Source: Nanobdellota archaeon (GTDB taxonomy: Archaea; Nanobdellota; Nanobdellia; Pacearchaeales; GW2011-AR1). Taken from it: a stretch of DNA of 33,757 nt. A program made the position numbers and the translations under genes. The stretch covers positions 1 to 33,757 of the forward strand of contig DAOWGX010000029.1 in the NCBI GenBank assembly GCA_030641715.1. Reading direction: 5' to 3'. The notes beneath the pieces were generated by a model, which was not told the DNA's origin, ran no database searches, and saw nothing but the letters and a program-made list of their open reading frames with translations. Positions 24,331 through 32,816 of the stretch are shown here, one piece after another. Each line of letters begins with the position of its first letter. Position 1 is the first letter of the stretch.

Positions 24331-27300
24331 TTAGATATAATCTCCCCCTTCAGGTTTACTAAGTTTTATTCTTTTATAAATATATATAATAATCCCAAGA
24401 ACGAAGACAAACAAAACTGAAAAAACTAAATAATAAAAAACAGAACCCATTATATATTCCCCCCTATTCACATTCTCATTCAAGGCTATCGCCTCCTTAC
24501 ATGCACTAATTGCCTCTTCAGATTTTTTTAATGCCTCCTCTATTTTTCCCTGTTCAAACAATTCCTTAGACTCCTCAACAATCTCAGTTAATTCTATACA
24601 CTGGGGATTCTCTGCAACGAATTTTTCCGTAAAAATAATCCTGTTTTCCACCTCTGTCACGTTTGTTTTATTTAAATAAATATAAAAATACGCCCAGTCA
24701 GAAAATTTTGGTATATTCACATCTGCAAAAATTCCCGCCTTATACTTCCCTGACCGGTCTGTGTTTGCATAAATATTCATCGTAATATTTTTCGACTCTC
24801 CCAATAATAATTCGTCGATATAATCCTCGGCAAAAGAAACGCTAACATCCCCAGTCCATTCATTGTTAAAACTAATTTCGCTGGTTAAGTTAATTCCCCT
24901 CAATGCCACCAGGCCCTCGTTCTTTATCAACAAAGGAATCTGTATATGAGGCTCCCCGCGAATCATAACATCGCCATTAGGGAATATTATCTTTAAAGAA
25001 TAATACTTAATTTCAGTCCTCGACCCGCTGCCTCCCGAAGTTGGCACTGGCGTCGTCGAAGGAGTTCTAAATGTTACCGTAAAATTATTACTCGTTGCAT
25101 TGCTCAAAGCATAACTTGTCCCATTATAATCTGTCGCAGTTATATTCAACATCTCGATAGTCGCCCTATCTGGTGCAGGTAGTGTTAAAACCCATCCACT
25201 CGAAACGCTTGCCGAAGGAGAACTGATTCTACTACCTGAAACATTGCTCGAAATCGTAAAATTAACTGTCTGGTTATAATACGTATCATCATAATCTATA
25301 TCCGAAAAAAACCCGCTAACATCTACAGTAATCGGCTGATCATAATATCCTAATTGGGACTCTATCGTCCCGCTAAAATTAACCGGAGAATTTGTATGAC
25401 TTATGTTAGTGCTCCAATTTACTGTAGTATTTAATTCAGTCCTGTTTATAAGATTAAGATTTGAAGGATATGTAATTAAGGTTAAATTTGTAAAATTACC
25501 ATAACCCTCGTCGGTAAAATTCGGTGTAAACGCCCAGGTTAAATTTGTATTGTTCCCATAATAACTTAAATTATATCTTAAAACATTATCTATATAAAAT
25601 TCATAAGTCAGATTATCGCCGGCCGAATGGTTCACCCTGAAAGTTAAATTCGTTGTTTCATCCTCTTTCAAAGAAAAATTTTCAGACAAAGAAGGAAAAG
25701 TTACATTCGGCAGGTCATAGACAAACAGCCAGAAATTATCCGAAGCAGTATTATTCGAAGAATCATTTACAGTTATATTTATCTGATATTTTCCTGCATA
25801 AGACTGATTAAAAGTTACATTCAAAATTCCGGAAGTTGTGTTAAAAATAGTTTCATGATCATTTATAAAATCCGCACCATAAGTAAAGTTATATGAAAAT
25901 TTTAAACCTCCGTCACTATCATTCCCATCCTCCTCATCGCTTGCATTTATATCAAAATAAAAACTTCTATTCACCGCAGATGATTGATTCGTAAGATTCA
26001 TTAAAACAGGGGCATCATCCACAGCCGTTATAGTGAGATTAAAACTTGTCCAGTTACTTTCATTGCTCATATCCGTAACATTTATAGTGATTGTATAGTT
26101 CCCCACATTACTATTTTCGGGGGTAAAGCTTGCTAAATAAGTTGAGAGATTACTTTCATCAGCAGGCACAGACAATATAAAACTAAAATTAACTTTTTCC
26201 CCGACTACAGTAATATTTTCAATTATCGTCATAACATCCAAGGTTTCATTATAAACTGATGTATTTATTATTAAAAAATCATTATCATAAATACTGACAT
26301 CAATCTGACCTAAACTTGATTCATTGACCGTTTTCTCAGTATTTATAATAGAGCTCCCATCAACCCAAGGCGGACTGTTTATATTCGTAATGTTAAAAAC
26401 AAAACTTGTTGTATTTGACAAATAACCGTCGCTGACAGTTACATTAAATTCCCAATAACCGACATCTTGCTTCCAAAGAGTAAAATTAATCATCCCTGCC
26501 GAAGTAAGATCAAAATTTCGAAACGCCGTAGAATTCGCAAAACTTAAAACATCACCGTCGCTGTCGTTTGCCCAGTAATCCCCGGTTAAATTAGTCAGAT
26601 TCAGAAAAAAAGATTCCGTTGTCCCCGCTGTTGAATTAACAGTTAAATTAAAATGATAAGAAGTGTGACTCCAATAAGGAAAATGATTACTAAGAATTGT
26701 TAGATTAAAAGTTTCATAATCTATCTCATCGTCCTCATCTCTCACCGTGACATTAATTGTATAATTCCCAACTTCACTCTCATTCGCTGTAAATTCTATC
26801 TTTGCCGTAGTTTCATTTGTAAGTTTTCCTCCAGTAATAACAGGCATTAATAAAATATCCAAAGCAAAATCAGAAAGACTCAGGGACTGGCTCAAATTTG
26901 ACCGGTTCAAGATTTCATACGTAAAATTTACCGTCTCATTATAACTTCCCTGTTTGTCCGGAATAACTAAATCGCCGTCGGAGACACTTAGATTAATCCT
27001 CTCCCCATTAAGTACAGAGGTAGTAACATCACTTATACTCCCAAGTTCGGGCACATCATTAAGAGAATCATTCCGAACAACATTAATATAAATTGATTCC
27101 GTTTCACTCTCTCCCGACGTAAAATCATCAACACTGATATTAACCGTCCAGTTTCCTATTTCCGTTTTCTGAGGCGTTATATTAATTTCAATCGTCTTCA
27201 TAAAATTAGAAGCATTTGTCTGATTAAAACCATAAAACCAACTCTCGTTTTCAACATTATAAGAAGGACTATAATTTCTCAAAAAAGCCAGACTCGAAAT

Positions 27301-28209
27301 ATTTAATTCGTCTTCAGACCCTTTCGTAGTTATATTAATATAACAGACAAATGTTTTATCTTCTGTCAACGTCTGACCCGTACAGTTCGAAACATTAATC
27401 GTAAGCGACGAGAGAACATTAAACTCAACAATTTGATAACTAGTTTTATTCGTTTCATTGTACCCGGGTTCACAATAACCCGAAGTGCAGTCATAATTCA
27501 CCGCGGCATCCATAACAGAAACATTCCCCCAGTATACTCCTACATCATTTAAACTCGGCGTAAAATTTGCCAGAGTAGACGTATTCGTAACACTTGTTAA
27601 ATTAAAAATAGAACAATTTTCACCAGCACCTCTGCCACTCCAATCCGCATGAGTACAATTATTAAAAAAACTAATATTAAAATACAACGGATAATGCTCT
27701 TCCTCGTCGGTTGCATTTACATATTCATAAAAATTTTCTCCACTAGATAAATTGTATGTTGAACTAAGATTTGTAAATTCTGGGAAGTCGTTGGTTGCAT
27801 TAACGATGAATTCGAAAGTTTCAACCGTAGCCCCCCCACTTATATTAGTGGCTTGTATTGGGATTTCAAAAAAACCTGTTTGATTATCATAAGTTGCATT
27901 AATTGTCAGATTTCCAGTATCCACATTATAAATCTGTATCCAATTTGAAATAGTCGCCTCAGTAGTTGAAAATCTTCCACTAAGGTTAGTCCAATAAATA
28001 GTCCCCTCAGAATCTATAGAAAAATTAACATCATCACTAAACCCAGTAATATTAGCACTTAAATTATGGTAATAAATAGTATCTTCAGAAGCAGTATAAT
28101 TGACCTCATCCCCAACCCAATCAGGAGCACTTGCAAAAACGAACACCACCATTAAGACTGCCAAAACTACCCCAATCAAAACCCAATTCCCCCTACCCAA
28201 ATTACTCAT
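24331..28209 (-). CDS. Giant glycosylation-rich Ig/cadherin-like surface protein with BatD-like C-terminus
   Basis: 1292 residues from ATG 28209, which has GGAGGTG about 6 nt upstream. A signal peptide (NWVLIGVVLAVLMVVFVFASA) is followed by a row of Ig/cadherin-like domains of roughly 110 residues, marked by junctions such as VNATNDFPEF, ITNINSPPWV and ITAVDDAPVL. I count about 100 N-x-S/T sequons, so a heavily N-glycosylated ectodomain is likely. After a PVPTSGGSGS linker comes a NEW3-like beta domain (YYSLKIIFPNGDV...), a helical hairpin like a single TPR (LFEQGKIEEALKKSEEAI, about 1210-1230), one membrane helix and a short KLSKPEGGDYI tail. Ig-like domains plus one helix, encoded with MoxR/DUF58/vWA, recall BatD. 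The start overlaps the AbrB-like gene (ATGAGTAA). Confidence 0.85.
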   Translation of the reverse strand: MSNLGRGNWVLIGVVLAVLMVVFVFASAPDWVGDEVNYTASEDTIYYHNLSANITGFSDDVNFSIDSEGTIYWTNLSGRFSTTEATISNWIQIYNVDTGNLTINATYDNQTGFFEIPIQATNISGGATVETFEFIVNATNDFPEFTNLSSTYNLSSGENFYEYVNATDEEEHYPLYFNISFFNNCTHADWSGRGAGENCSIFNLTSVTNTSTLANFTPSLNDVGVYWGNVSVMDAAVNYDCTSGYCEPGYNETNKTSYQIVEFNVLSSLTINVSNCTGQTLTEDKTFVCYINITTKGSEDELNISSLAFLRNYSPSYNVENESWFYGFNQTNASNFMKTIEINITPQKTEIGNWTVNISVDDFTSGESETESIYINVVRNDSLNDVPELGSISDVTTSVLNGERINLSVSDGDLVIPDKQGSYNETVNFTYEILNRSNLSQSLSLSDFALDILLMPVITGGKLTNETTAKIEFTANESEVGNYTINVTVRDEDDEIDYETFNLTILSNHFPYWSHTSYHFNLTVNSTAGTTESFFLNLTNLTGDYWANDSDGDVLSFANSTAFRNFDLTSAGMINFTLWKQDVGYWEFNVTVSDGYLSNTTSFVFNITNINSPPWVDGSSIINTEKTVNESSLGQIDVSIYDNDFLIINTSVYNETLDVMTIIENITVVGEKVNFSFILSVPADESNLSTYLASFTPENSNVGNYTITINVTDMSNESNWTSFNLTITAVDDAPVLMNLTNQSSAVNRSFYFDINASDEEDGNDSDGGLKFSYNFTYGADFINDHETIFNTTSGILNVTFNQSYAGKYQINITVNDSSNNTASDNFWLFVYDLPNVTFPSLSENFSLKEDETTNLTFRVNHSAGDNLTYEFYIDNVLRYNLSYYGNNTNLTWAFTPNFTDEGYGNFTNLTLITYPSNLNLINRTELNTTVNWSTNISHTNSPVNFSGTIESQLGYYDQPITVDVSGFFSDIDYDDTYYNQTVNFTISSNVSGSRISSPSASVSSGWVLTLPAPDRATIEMLNITATDYNGTSYALSNATSNNFTVTFRTPSTTPVPTSGGSGSRTEIKYYSLKIIFPNGDVMIRGEPHIQIPLLIKNEGLVALRGINLTSEISFNNEWTGDVSVSFAEDYIDELLLGESKNITMNIYANTDRSGKYKAGIFADVNIPKFSDWAYFYIYLNKTNVTEVENRIIFTEKFVAENPQCIELTEIVEESKELFEQGKIEEALKKSEEAISACKEAIALNENVNRGEYIMGSVFYYLVFSVLFVFVLGIIIYIYKRIKLSKPEGGDYI

Positions 28210-28354
28210 CGTCCACCTCCACAATCATTTTCTTCTTATTAACATCAAAACGGATAATAATCTTTTGTCCTTCCCTTAACTCTAAAGTATCTATAACTGC
28301 CTTAGGTATCTTAATCCTATGACCTGTCTGAATACAATTATCCTTAAAAATTAT
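28202..28354 (-). CDS. Small AbrB/SpoVT-type DNA-binding regulator, no canonical start codon
   Basis: About 50 residues ending at TAA 28202-28204. The reading frame gives NCIQTGHRIKIPKAVIDTLE, then LREGQKIIIRFDVNKKKMIV and EVDDE. This is the AbrB/MazE swapped-hairpin fold (R-I-x-I-P-K then L-x-x-G-x-x-I). No ATG, GTG or TTG lies in frame before the motif; the upstream stop is at 28382. Candidates are ATA 28354 (chosen, 28 nt after a TATA box), ATT 28351 or ATC 28363. It overlaps the surface protein gene by 8 nt, and carries that gene's ribosome-binding site, so the two are co-expressed. The likely role is autoregulation and control of the operon; an antitoxin is less likely, as no toxin gene is adjacent. 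Confidence 0.6.
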   Translation of the reverse strand: MIFKDNCIQTGHRIKIPKAVIDTLELREGQKIIIRFDVNKKKMIVEVDDE

Positions 28355-28360
28355 ATCTAC

Positions 28361-28405
28361 GATACTTTTTAAACCCCTTTTTTATACCTAAAAGATACTT
28401 TTTAA
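28361..28405 (-). promoter_or_regulatory. Promoter with tandem 12-bp repeats before the AbrB-surface protein-MoxR operon
   Basis: The plus-strand string gatactttttaa occurs at 28361-28372 and 28394-28405, 33 bp (about three helical turns) apart. A TATA-like TATAAAAAA (minus strand, about 28378-28386) lies between the copies. The repeats could be operators for the AbrB-like protein. The remaining gap up to 28532 is AT-rich with no ORF that I can support. Confidence 0.45.
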
Positions 28406-28532
28406 GGTATTTAAATCTTACTAGATTAATCACCCAAAAATTTCTTCCCTTTCTAATATTATACAATTACAATTAATTCAAAAAATCAATAAACGTACAA
28501 TAACAAAATTGACAATTTCAGGAGTTCTCCCA

Positions 28533-30512
28533 CTAACCCCATCTCCTTCTCTCCCGTAACTTATGTTTCATAATTCTCACCCTATATTTGAAAATCTCCC
28601 TTAGAAGAATTATAACCATAACTAATAAAATAATTAACAGAATTAATAAGATGAGTGCGAAATAATTAGTTTTCACAGGGAGTTTTTCAACAGGACAGAG
28701 CCACGGGCAGGGACCTCCGCAATCTATTCCTCCTTCTCCCTGATTCTGAATTCCATCAGAGCAAGTAGGACATGGGGGGCAGGGACCTCCGCAATCTACT
28801 AACAACTCACATTTTCCGTCGTGGCAATTCTTAACACCGTCCCAGCAACTCGGATTTTCAACATAATGGCACGCCTGGAATTCAGAAGGTTTATCTTCGA
28901 TACTATTGCAGTTATTAATATCCAGACAATCTTTTATTTGAAATCCGCAAGCGTCACCTCCCCACTGATACCCTAAACAATAATCCTTAATCAATCTATA
29001 ATCCTCGCCGGACAAAAGCCCGATGTTCAAACCCTTCTCAGCATTTTGACAAACATACCACTCACCACAAACCCACTCAGGAAAACAGACCGCTCCTCCT
29101 CCGCCTCCCCCACCAGAAGAAATACTCACAGAACAAGGAACATTCCAAACATTAACATTCCACTCGACAGAATCATTTAACGCTCCGTCTGTTACCTCCG
29201 CTTTAACAACATGATTCCCAGAAACCCCGCAGCCAAATCGATAATTAAATTCGTCGAATAAACTCCCAGAATCATATTCTCTCAAAACTCCGTCGACAAA
29301 CCAGTAAGCGTCCGGAACCGTCCAGTCAGGATCATATTCAGTTATATTAAAATACAAACTATCCGTCCCCATAGCGCTAAAATTCAGCTCCTCCCGATAA
29401 TACTCCGTAATCGTCGGAGGCCGGTTCATATTCGTCACAGTTAAACTAAAATTCTGACAAACTGCCGCAGGTTCTCCGTCCTGATTGCATAAACTTATAT
29501 TAGGGGAAATGTTGTCTATCCCAGTATCCCCTACACAAACCTGGATATCATAAATCCCAATCTGACTCTCATTCGGTGTAAACTCCATCGTTCCATTTTG
29601 AGTTATATTAAACAATTCTTCACCATCAAGGAAACTAATATTAAAAATCAAATTGCCAGAATCCTGGCCCCCATCTTCCACATCACTCGCCACAACCTGT
29701 TCATAGAAAGTAGAACCTTCTCCATAAATCCAGACAGTCTGGACCCCTATATTCTCCATCTCAGGGGGATTATTTATTTCTATGACAGTTATATTTACAT
29801 CTTTACTATCCGCATACAGACCATCAGAAACCGAAACTGTTTCAGGATGATTCCCGATATCCTCCTTATCTAAATCCCCTGAAAATATCCTTGCCCTCTC
29901 CGTTGTCCTGTTCACCCTCCCCGTTTTAATAACATAAAAAGGATCTTTAGGAGAAATATCAAACATTAAGTCATCCTCATCCAAATCTGTCGCATTAAAA
30001 TAATAATCTAATCTGTCTGTCTCGCAAACATAAATGGTATCACTAATCTCTCCCAAAACCGGTGCAGAATCATTTACATGGACATAAAAAATAACACTTG
30101 CATTATGCCACTGACCGCCAGAATCGTTCGCATAAACAGTCATTCTATTTGACCATCGCACAGCGCTAAAAGTCTCATTAGGTATAAATTCTATTTCTTC
30201 ATAAACAATTTCATCATGTCTTAAATCATATAGAGTATATTTCCAACTATCTGCTCCAAAACTTGCAGAGACGCTTAGGTTAATCCAATAAATATTTCCC
30301 TGACTAAAATTATAAGTTATATTTTCCGGAGAATGAATATAAATATCTCCAGGACCCCCAATAAAAATATAAACCCCTCCGTTAGAAGAACCCATCCCAG
30401 TTATACCTGCATTAAAAACACTCCCCTGAAAATAAATTAAAGAAGTACTCAACCAACTAAATCCCACAAAACATAACATCAAGATTAATACAAAACCTCT
30501 TTCCCTTTTCAT
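28533..30512 (-). CDS. Cys-rich single-pass surface protein with cadherin-like domains
   Basis: 659 residues. An N-terminal hydrophobic segment (GFVLILMLCFVGFSWLSTSLI) is followed by two or three Ig/cadherin-like domains (INNPPEMENIGVQTVWIYG; MNRPPTITEYYREELNFS), a Gly-rich linker (SSGGGGGGG), a TSP1-like segment (CFPEWVCGEWYVC), then CWDGVKNCHDGKCELLVDCGGPC and CSDGIQNQGEGGIDCGGPC, a repeat type common in archaeal and bacterial surface proteins. A strong membrane helix (YFALILLILLIILLVMVIILL) and a basic tail (RVRIMKHKLRERRRWG) end the protein, so the bulk is outside. Its TATA box is 26 nt before the ATG. No named family; adhesion or surface-matrix role inferred from domains. Confidence 0.8.
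   Translation of the reverse strand: MKRERGFVLILMLCFVGFSWLSTSLIYFQGSVFNAGITGMGSSNGGVYIFIGGPGDIYIHSPENITYNFSQGNIYWINLSVSASFGADSWKYTLYDLRHDEIVYEEIEFIPNETFSAVRWSNRMTVYANDSGGQWHNASVIFYVHVNDSAPVLGEISDTIYVCETDRLDYYFNATDLDEDDLMFDISPKDPFYVIKTGRVNRTTERARIFSGDLDKEDIGNHPETVSVSDGLYADSKDVNITVIEINNPPEMENIGVQTVWIYGEGSTFYEQVVASDVEDGGQDSGNLIFNISFLDGEELFNITQNGTMEFTPNESQIGIYDIQVCVGDTGIDNISPNISLCNQDGEPAAVCQNFSLTVTNMNRPPTITEYYREELNFSAMGTDSLYFNITEYDPDWTVPDAYWFVDGVLREYDSGSLFDEFNYRFGCGVSGNHVVKAEVTDGALNDSVEWNVNVWNVPCSVSISSGGGGGGGAVCFPEWVCGEWYVCQNAEKGLNIGLLSGEDYRLIKDYCLGYQWGGDACGFQIKDCLDINNCNSIEDKPSEFQACHYVENPSCWDGVKNCHDGKCELLVDCGGPCPPCPTCSDGIQNQGEGGIDCGGPCPWLCPVEKLPVKTNYFALILLILLIILLVMVIILLREIFKYRVRIMKHKLRERRRWG
28705..28798 (-). 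repeat. 22-bp in-frame direct repeat (DCGGPCP module)
   Basis: gggcagggacctccgcaatcta is identical at 28705-28726 and 28777-28798 on the plus strand, a 72-bp period. It encodes the two DCGGPCP segments of the 659-residue protein. The exact identity suggests a recent internal duplication or gene conversion. Confidence 0.65.
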
Positions 30513-30532
30513 AAAAACATTAAAGATTATGA

Positions 30533-30543
30533 CTATAAAAATA
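30533..30543 (-). promoter_or_regulatory. TATA box of the 659-residue surface protein gene
   Basis: The minus strand reads TATTTTTATAG, centred 26 nt before ATG 30512; consistent with a leaderless mRNA and with this gene being expressed apart from the 141-residue gene upstream. Confidence 0.5.
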
Positions 30544-30555
30544 CTCCCAATTCAC

Positions 30556-30981
30556 TCACAATTTCCTAAACTCAAACAGAACCTTGCCAGAATAATTATC
30601 CAAATCTTCATTAGAAGAAACAATTAAATTAAAAGGAACTTCGATAGTTTCATCAGGTTCGAGAACAAATTCGTCTTCGGAAAAAACAAATTTCTGCAAA
30701 TTTTTTGAAATGAGAACATTAACCTTTACAGGAAATTTATAAAGATTAGTTAAATTAATCCTCTTTTCCGAAGAGGAATCTAAAATGACTCTGCCGAAAT
30801 TCAACTCATCAGTCCCTGCAACAAGTCCTAGGTTTTCACCGACGCTAAATTTAACATTTATTGTTTTAGTTTGTAACGGAGCTGAAAACTTAACACATAA
30901 CGAGAACACAACTAAAAAAATCGCAACTGCAAATAAAAGATAAAACATTTTTTTATCCTTACTACCTTTTCCGTTTTTCAT
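30556..30981 (-). CDS. Small membrane-anchored Ig-like (ASH/DUF1573-like) protein
   Basis: 141 residues. A basic N-terminus (KNGKGSKDKK) and one membrane helix (MFYLLFAVAIFLVVFSLCV) are followed by a beta domain: LNFGRVILDSSSEKRINLTN, then VNVLISKNLQKFVFSEDEFV and LEPDETIEVPF. The LNFG-R-V-----S--R-I-L-N pattern resembles the ASH/DUF1573-type immunoglobulin fold. The gene overlaps the 367-residue gene by 20 nt and has GAGGAGG just before its ATG inside that gene, so it is translated by coupling. A subunit or accessory of the upstream membrane protein is the natural guess. Confidence 0.75.
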   Translation of the reverse strand: MKNGKGSKDKKMFYLLFAVAIFLVVFSLCVKFSAPLQTKTINVKFSVGENLGLVAGTDELNFGRVILDSSSEKRINLTNLYKFPVKVNVLISKNLQKFVFSEDEFVLEPDETIEVPFNLIVSSNEDLDNYSGKVLFEFRKL

Positions 30982-32065
30982 TTTTCCTCCTCAACATTAA
31001 GACTATTAAAACAACAATTACAATAAGCACAAGGCCTGATAGAACAACATACAATACAATGTTAGATTCTCTCCTAAACTCCAAATCAACAACCTTGCTC
31101 GTCGTTTGTCCTTCATAGAACAAAGTTACGTCTGCCTTAAACTTTCTTTCCTTAATATCGCTTGCATCAAAAAATCCCGTCAAAACAGTTTTCTCCCAAG
31201 GTTTCAGAGATATCGAAGGTGTTGAAAATTTAATATTATAATCAAGAACTTCCACCTCCGCATGCAAATTTTCAATAGGATCATTCCATAAACTCTCCAC
31301 CCGAATCTCAAACCGGTTTATTTTATCCCTTTCGAAAATTTTCGTCCAGTTATAAATCTCAACCATTAATTCCCCCAACCTAAACACCGCCGTAGCCTCC
31401 GCCGGCTTTTCCCCGCCATACTCAACAATCGCGCTAACATTATAATCCGCCGGCTTATAATTTCTAGTACTTAACGTTTTCGAAAATTTTACACTTTTAG
31501 TTGAAGCAACAAATTCCTCCCCCAAATCAATCTGCTCAATCTCCCTCTCCGAATTATAAATCTCAAGAACCGGATGCGCATAAATATCCTCCGTCCCCAT
31601 ACTGAAAACTGTAAGTTCTAAATTGACCTCCTCACCCGCATTCGCATTGGTAGTTTTAAAATCTAACCTTGCATATCTCCCAGGATAAGGAACCTTAACT
31701 TTTATAATCCCCCCGACATCCGAAACAACCGCAATTCCTCCGGCCCCCGAAGAGAGTTGTCTGGCGCCGATTCTGATTCTGTGGGTTCCGGGTTTTTCAA
31801 TCTCCGACGGGAAATCTAAAAAAGCGGTAATCCTCCCCCCTCCGATTAATGACTCCTTATCTAACCTGACATAATCCTTTAAGTCCCCTGAAACATAAAC
31901 ATCTGCTTTAACACCTTCATCAAAAGCAAAATTAAAAGTAAATTCCTGTTTTAAATTTGGTTTAAAATCTATTTCATAACTCGCAGGGCTCACACCAGAA
32001 AGGGCATAAACACTACCACAATTCACAAACAAAAAAACAAACAAAAAAACAGCTCTTTTTTTCAT
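30962..32065 (-). CDS. Type-I membrane protein with Ig-like domains (paralogue of right-edge gene)
   Basis: 367 residues. A signal peptide (RAVFLFVFLFVNCGSVYA) precedes three Ig-like domains: SGVSPASYEIDFKPNLKQEF (N-terminal), a middle one from ARLDFKTTNANAGEEVNLEL, and a third from NRFEIRVESLWNDPIENLHA. A membrane helix (NIVLYVVLSGLVLIVIVVLIVLM) and RRKNEKRKR end it. The third domain and C-terminal helix parallel the protein at the right edge of the window (KLEMLVENKWSEQISGAYAQ...), so the two look like diverged copies flanking the pilin-like gene. A TATA box is at 32086-32097. Function unknown; the layout suggests envelope assembly or sensing. Confidence 0.75.
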   Translation of the reverse strand: MKKRAVFLFVFLFVNCGSVYALSGVSPASYEIDFKPNLKQEFTFNFAFDEGVKADVYVSGDLKDYVRLDKESLIGGGRITAFLDFPSEIEKPGTHRIRIGARQLSSGAGGIAVVSDVGGIIKVKVPYPGRYARLDFKTTNANAGEEVNLELTVFSMGTEDIYAHPVLEIYNSEREIEQIDLGEEFVASTKSVKFSKTLSTRNYKPADYNVSAIVEYGGEKPAEATAVFRLGELMVEIYNWTKIFERDKINRFEIRVESLWNDPIENLHAEVEVLDYNIKFSTPSISLKPWEKTVLTGFFDASDIKERKFKADVTLFYEGQTTSKVVDLEFRRESNIVLYVVLSGLVLIVIVVLIVLMLRRKNEKRKR

Positions 32066-32085
32066 ACTATCAAAACAAGGAGATA

Positions 32086-32097
32086 GTTTTTAAATTT
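32086..32097 (-). promoter_or_regulatory. TATA box of the 367-residue gene
   Basis: The minus strand reads AAATTTAAAAAC, centred about 27 nt before ATG 32065 and directly after the stop codon of the pilin-like gene (32098-32100). Confidence 0.45.
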
Positions 32098-32730
32098 TTA
32101 CACCTGACTATAAGTCAAGGTTACCGTCTCTGTAAGAGCTCCTGTCTTTGAATCGGACGGAACCCTCAATAAAATATCTATTCTCATTTCATCAATTGTA
32201 CCCCCATTCTGAAATACATCACAGATTGTTACAACCGAATCAGTCATATCCTCATAAACATTTCCTGCATAACCTGTAGTATAATTACAACTCCCGGCAT
32301 CTGTACTCGAGACATTATACTGATATAAGGGACTTGTCCCACTAAGAAAACCTGCCGCATTATGATCTGAATGTATTGCCACAGTAACATTGACATTTCC
32401 TATATTTTCTACAATAAACCCTCCATCAACAGAATTCCAATCAGTCCCGTCCACCATCGTATTATTCGTAGCCAATGTAGCATAATCTTTCCCGGCAGTA
32501 ACATAACCACTCCCAAAATCAACCTTCTTAGAACCCCCCGATCCCCCTGCCGAAGTAATATTAATAGACGCCTGCGACTCAATAGTTATATTAACATCTC
32601 CCGTCTCTGTTGCCAGACCCGTAATCTTTTGCCTTACCAAATTAATCGAATCATAAGTAATATAAAGCCCTGCCATCGAAACAACAACAGCAATTATAGC
32701 AACAATTAATAAAGTATTTTCAGATTTCAT
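32098..32730 (-). CDS. Pilin-like single-pass surface protein
   Basis: 210 residues from ATG 32730. A short N-terminus and one helix (TLLIVAIIAVVVSMAGLYITY) lead into QKITGLATETGDVNITIESQ, then a beta-rich ectodomain with KVDFGSGYVTAG, FIVENIGNVNVTVAI and a closing SKTGALTETVTLTYSQV. The N-terminal helix with a beta-sandwich behind it resembles archaeal type-IV pilin-like or archaellin-like subunits, but I see no clear class III cleavage site (K/R-G before the helix), so this is a likeness only. Two Cys may form a disulfide. ATG 32730 overlaps the stop of a small upstream ORF (ATGA). A TTG at 32763 would add 11 residues and lies 25 nt from an AT-rich box, so it remains an alternative. No pilus assembly ATPase or platform gene is in the window. 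Confidence 0.7.
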   Translation of the reverse strand: MKSENTLLIVAIIAVVVSMAGLYITYDSINLVRQKITGLATETGDVNITIESQASINITSAGGSGGSKKVDFGSGYVTAGKDYATLATNNTMVDGTDWNSVDGGFIVENIGNVNVTVAIHSDHNAAGFLSGTSPLYQYNVSSTDAGSCNYTTGYAGNVYEDMTDSVVTICDVFQNGGTIDEMRIDILLRVPSDSKTGALTETVTLTYSQV

Positions 32731-32816
32731 AGGGGAAAGTTCGCAGAATCTTTTGACCCGCAAGGACTTGTCATTGCATAATCTAAAAAACCTGCCTCCA
32801 AAATTTTATTCATCAT
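32727..32816 (-). CDS. Possible 29-residue peptide linked by ATGA overlaps at both ends
   Basis: Too short for usual gene calls. The peptide begins MMNKILEAGFLDYAM and ends CGSKDSANFPL; it has one Cys, no membrane helix and no family that I know. Its first ATG overlaps the stop of the 72-residue gene (ATGA, 32813-32816) and its stop overlaps the ATG of the pilin-like gene (ATGA, 32727-32730). This double 4-nt coupling is the only support. It may be a true peptide or only a translational bridge keeping ribosomes moving to the pilin-like gene. Confidence 0.4.
   Translation of the reverse strand: MMNKILEAGFLDYAMTSPCGSKDSANFPL

Noticed and set aside
28131-28322. Plus-strand 63-codon frame over the AbrB-like gene
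   Set aside because: Antisense shadow; the minus strand encodes a recognisable AbrB core in this stretch.
28705-28798. CRISPR-like spaced repeat
   Set aside because: Only two copies, in frame within a coding sequence, encoding a protein repeat.
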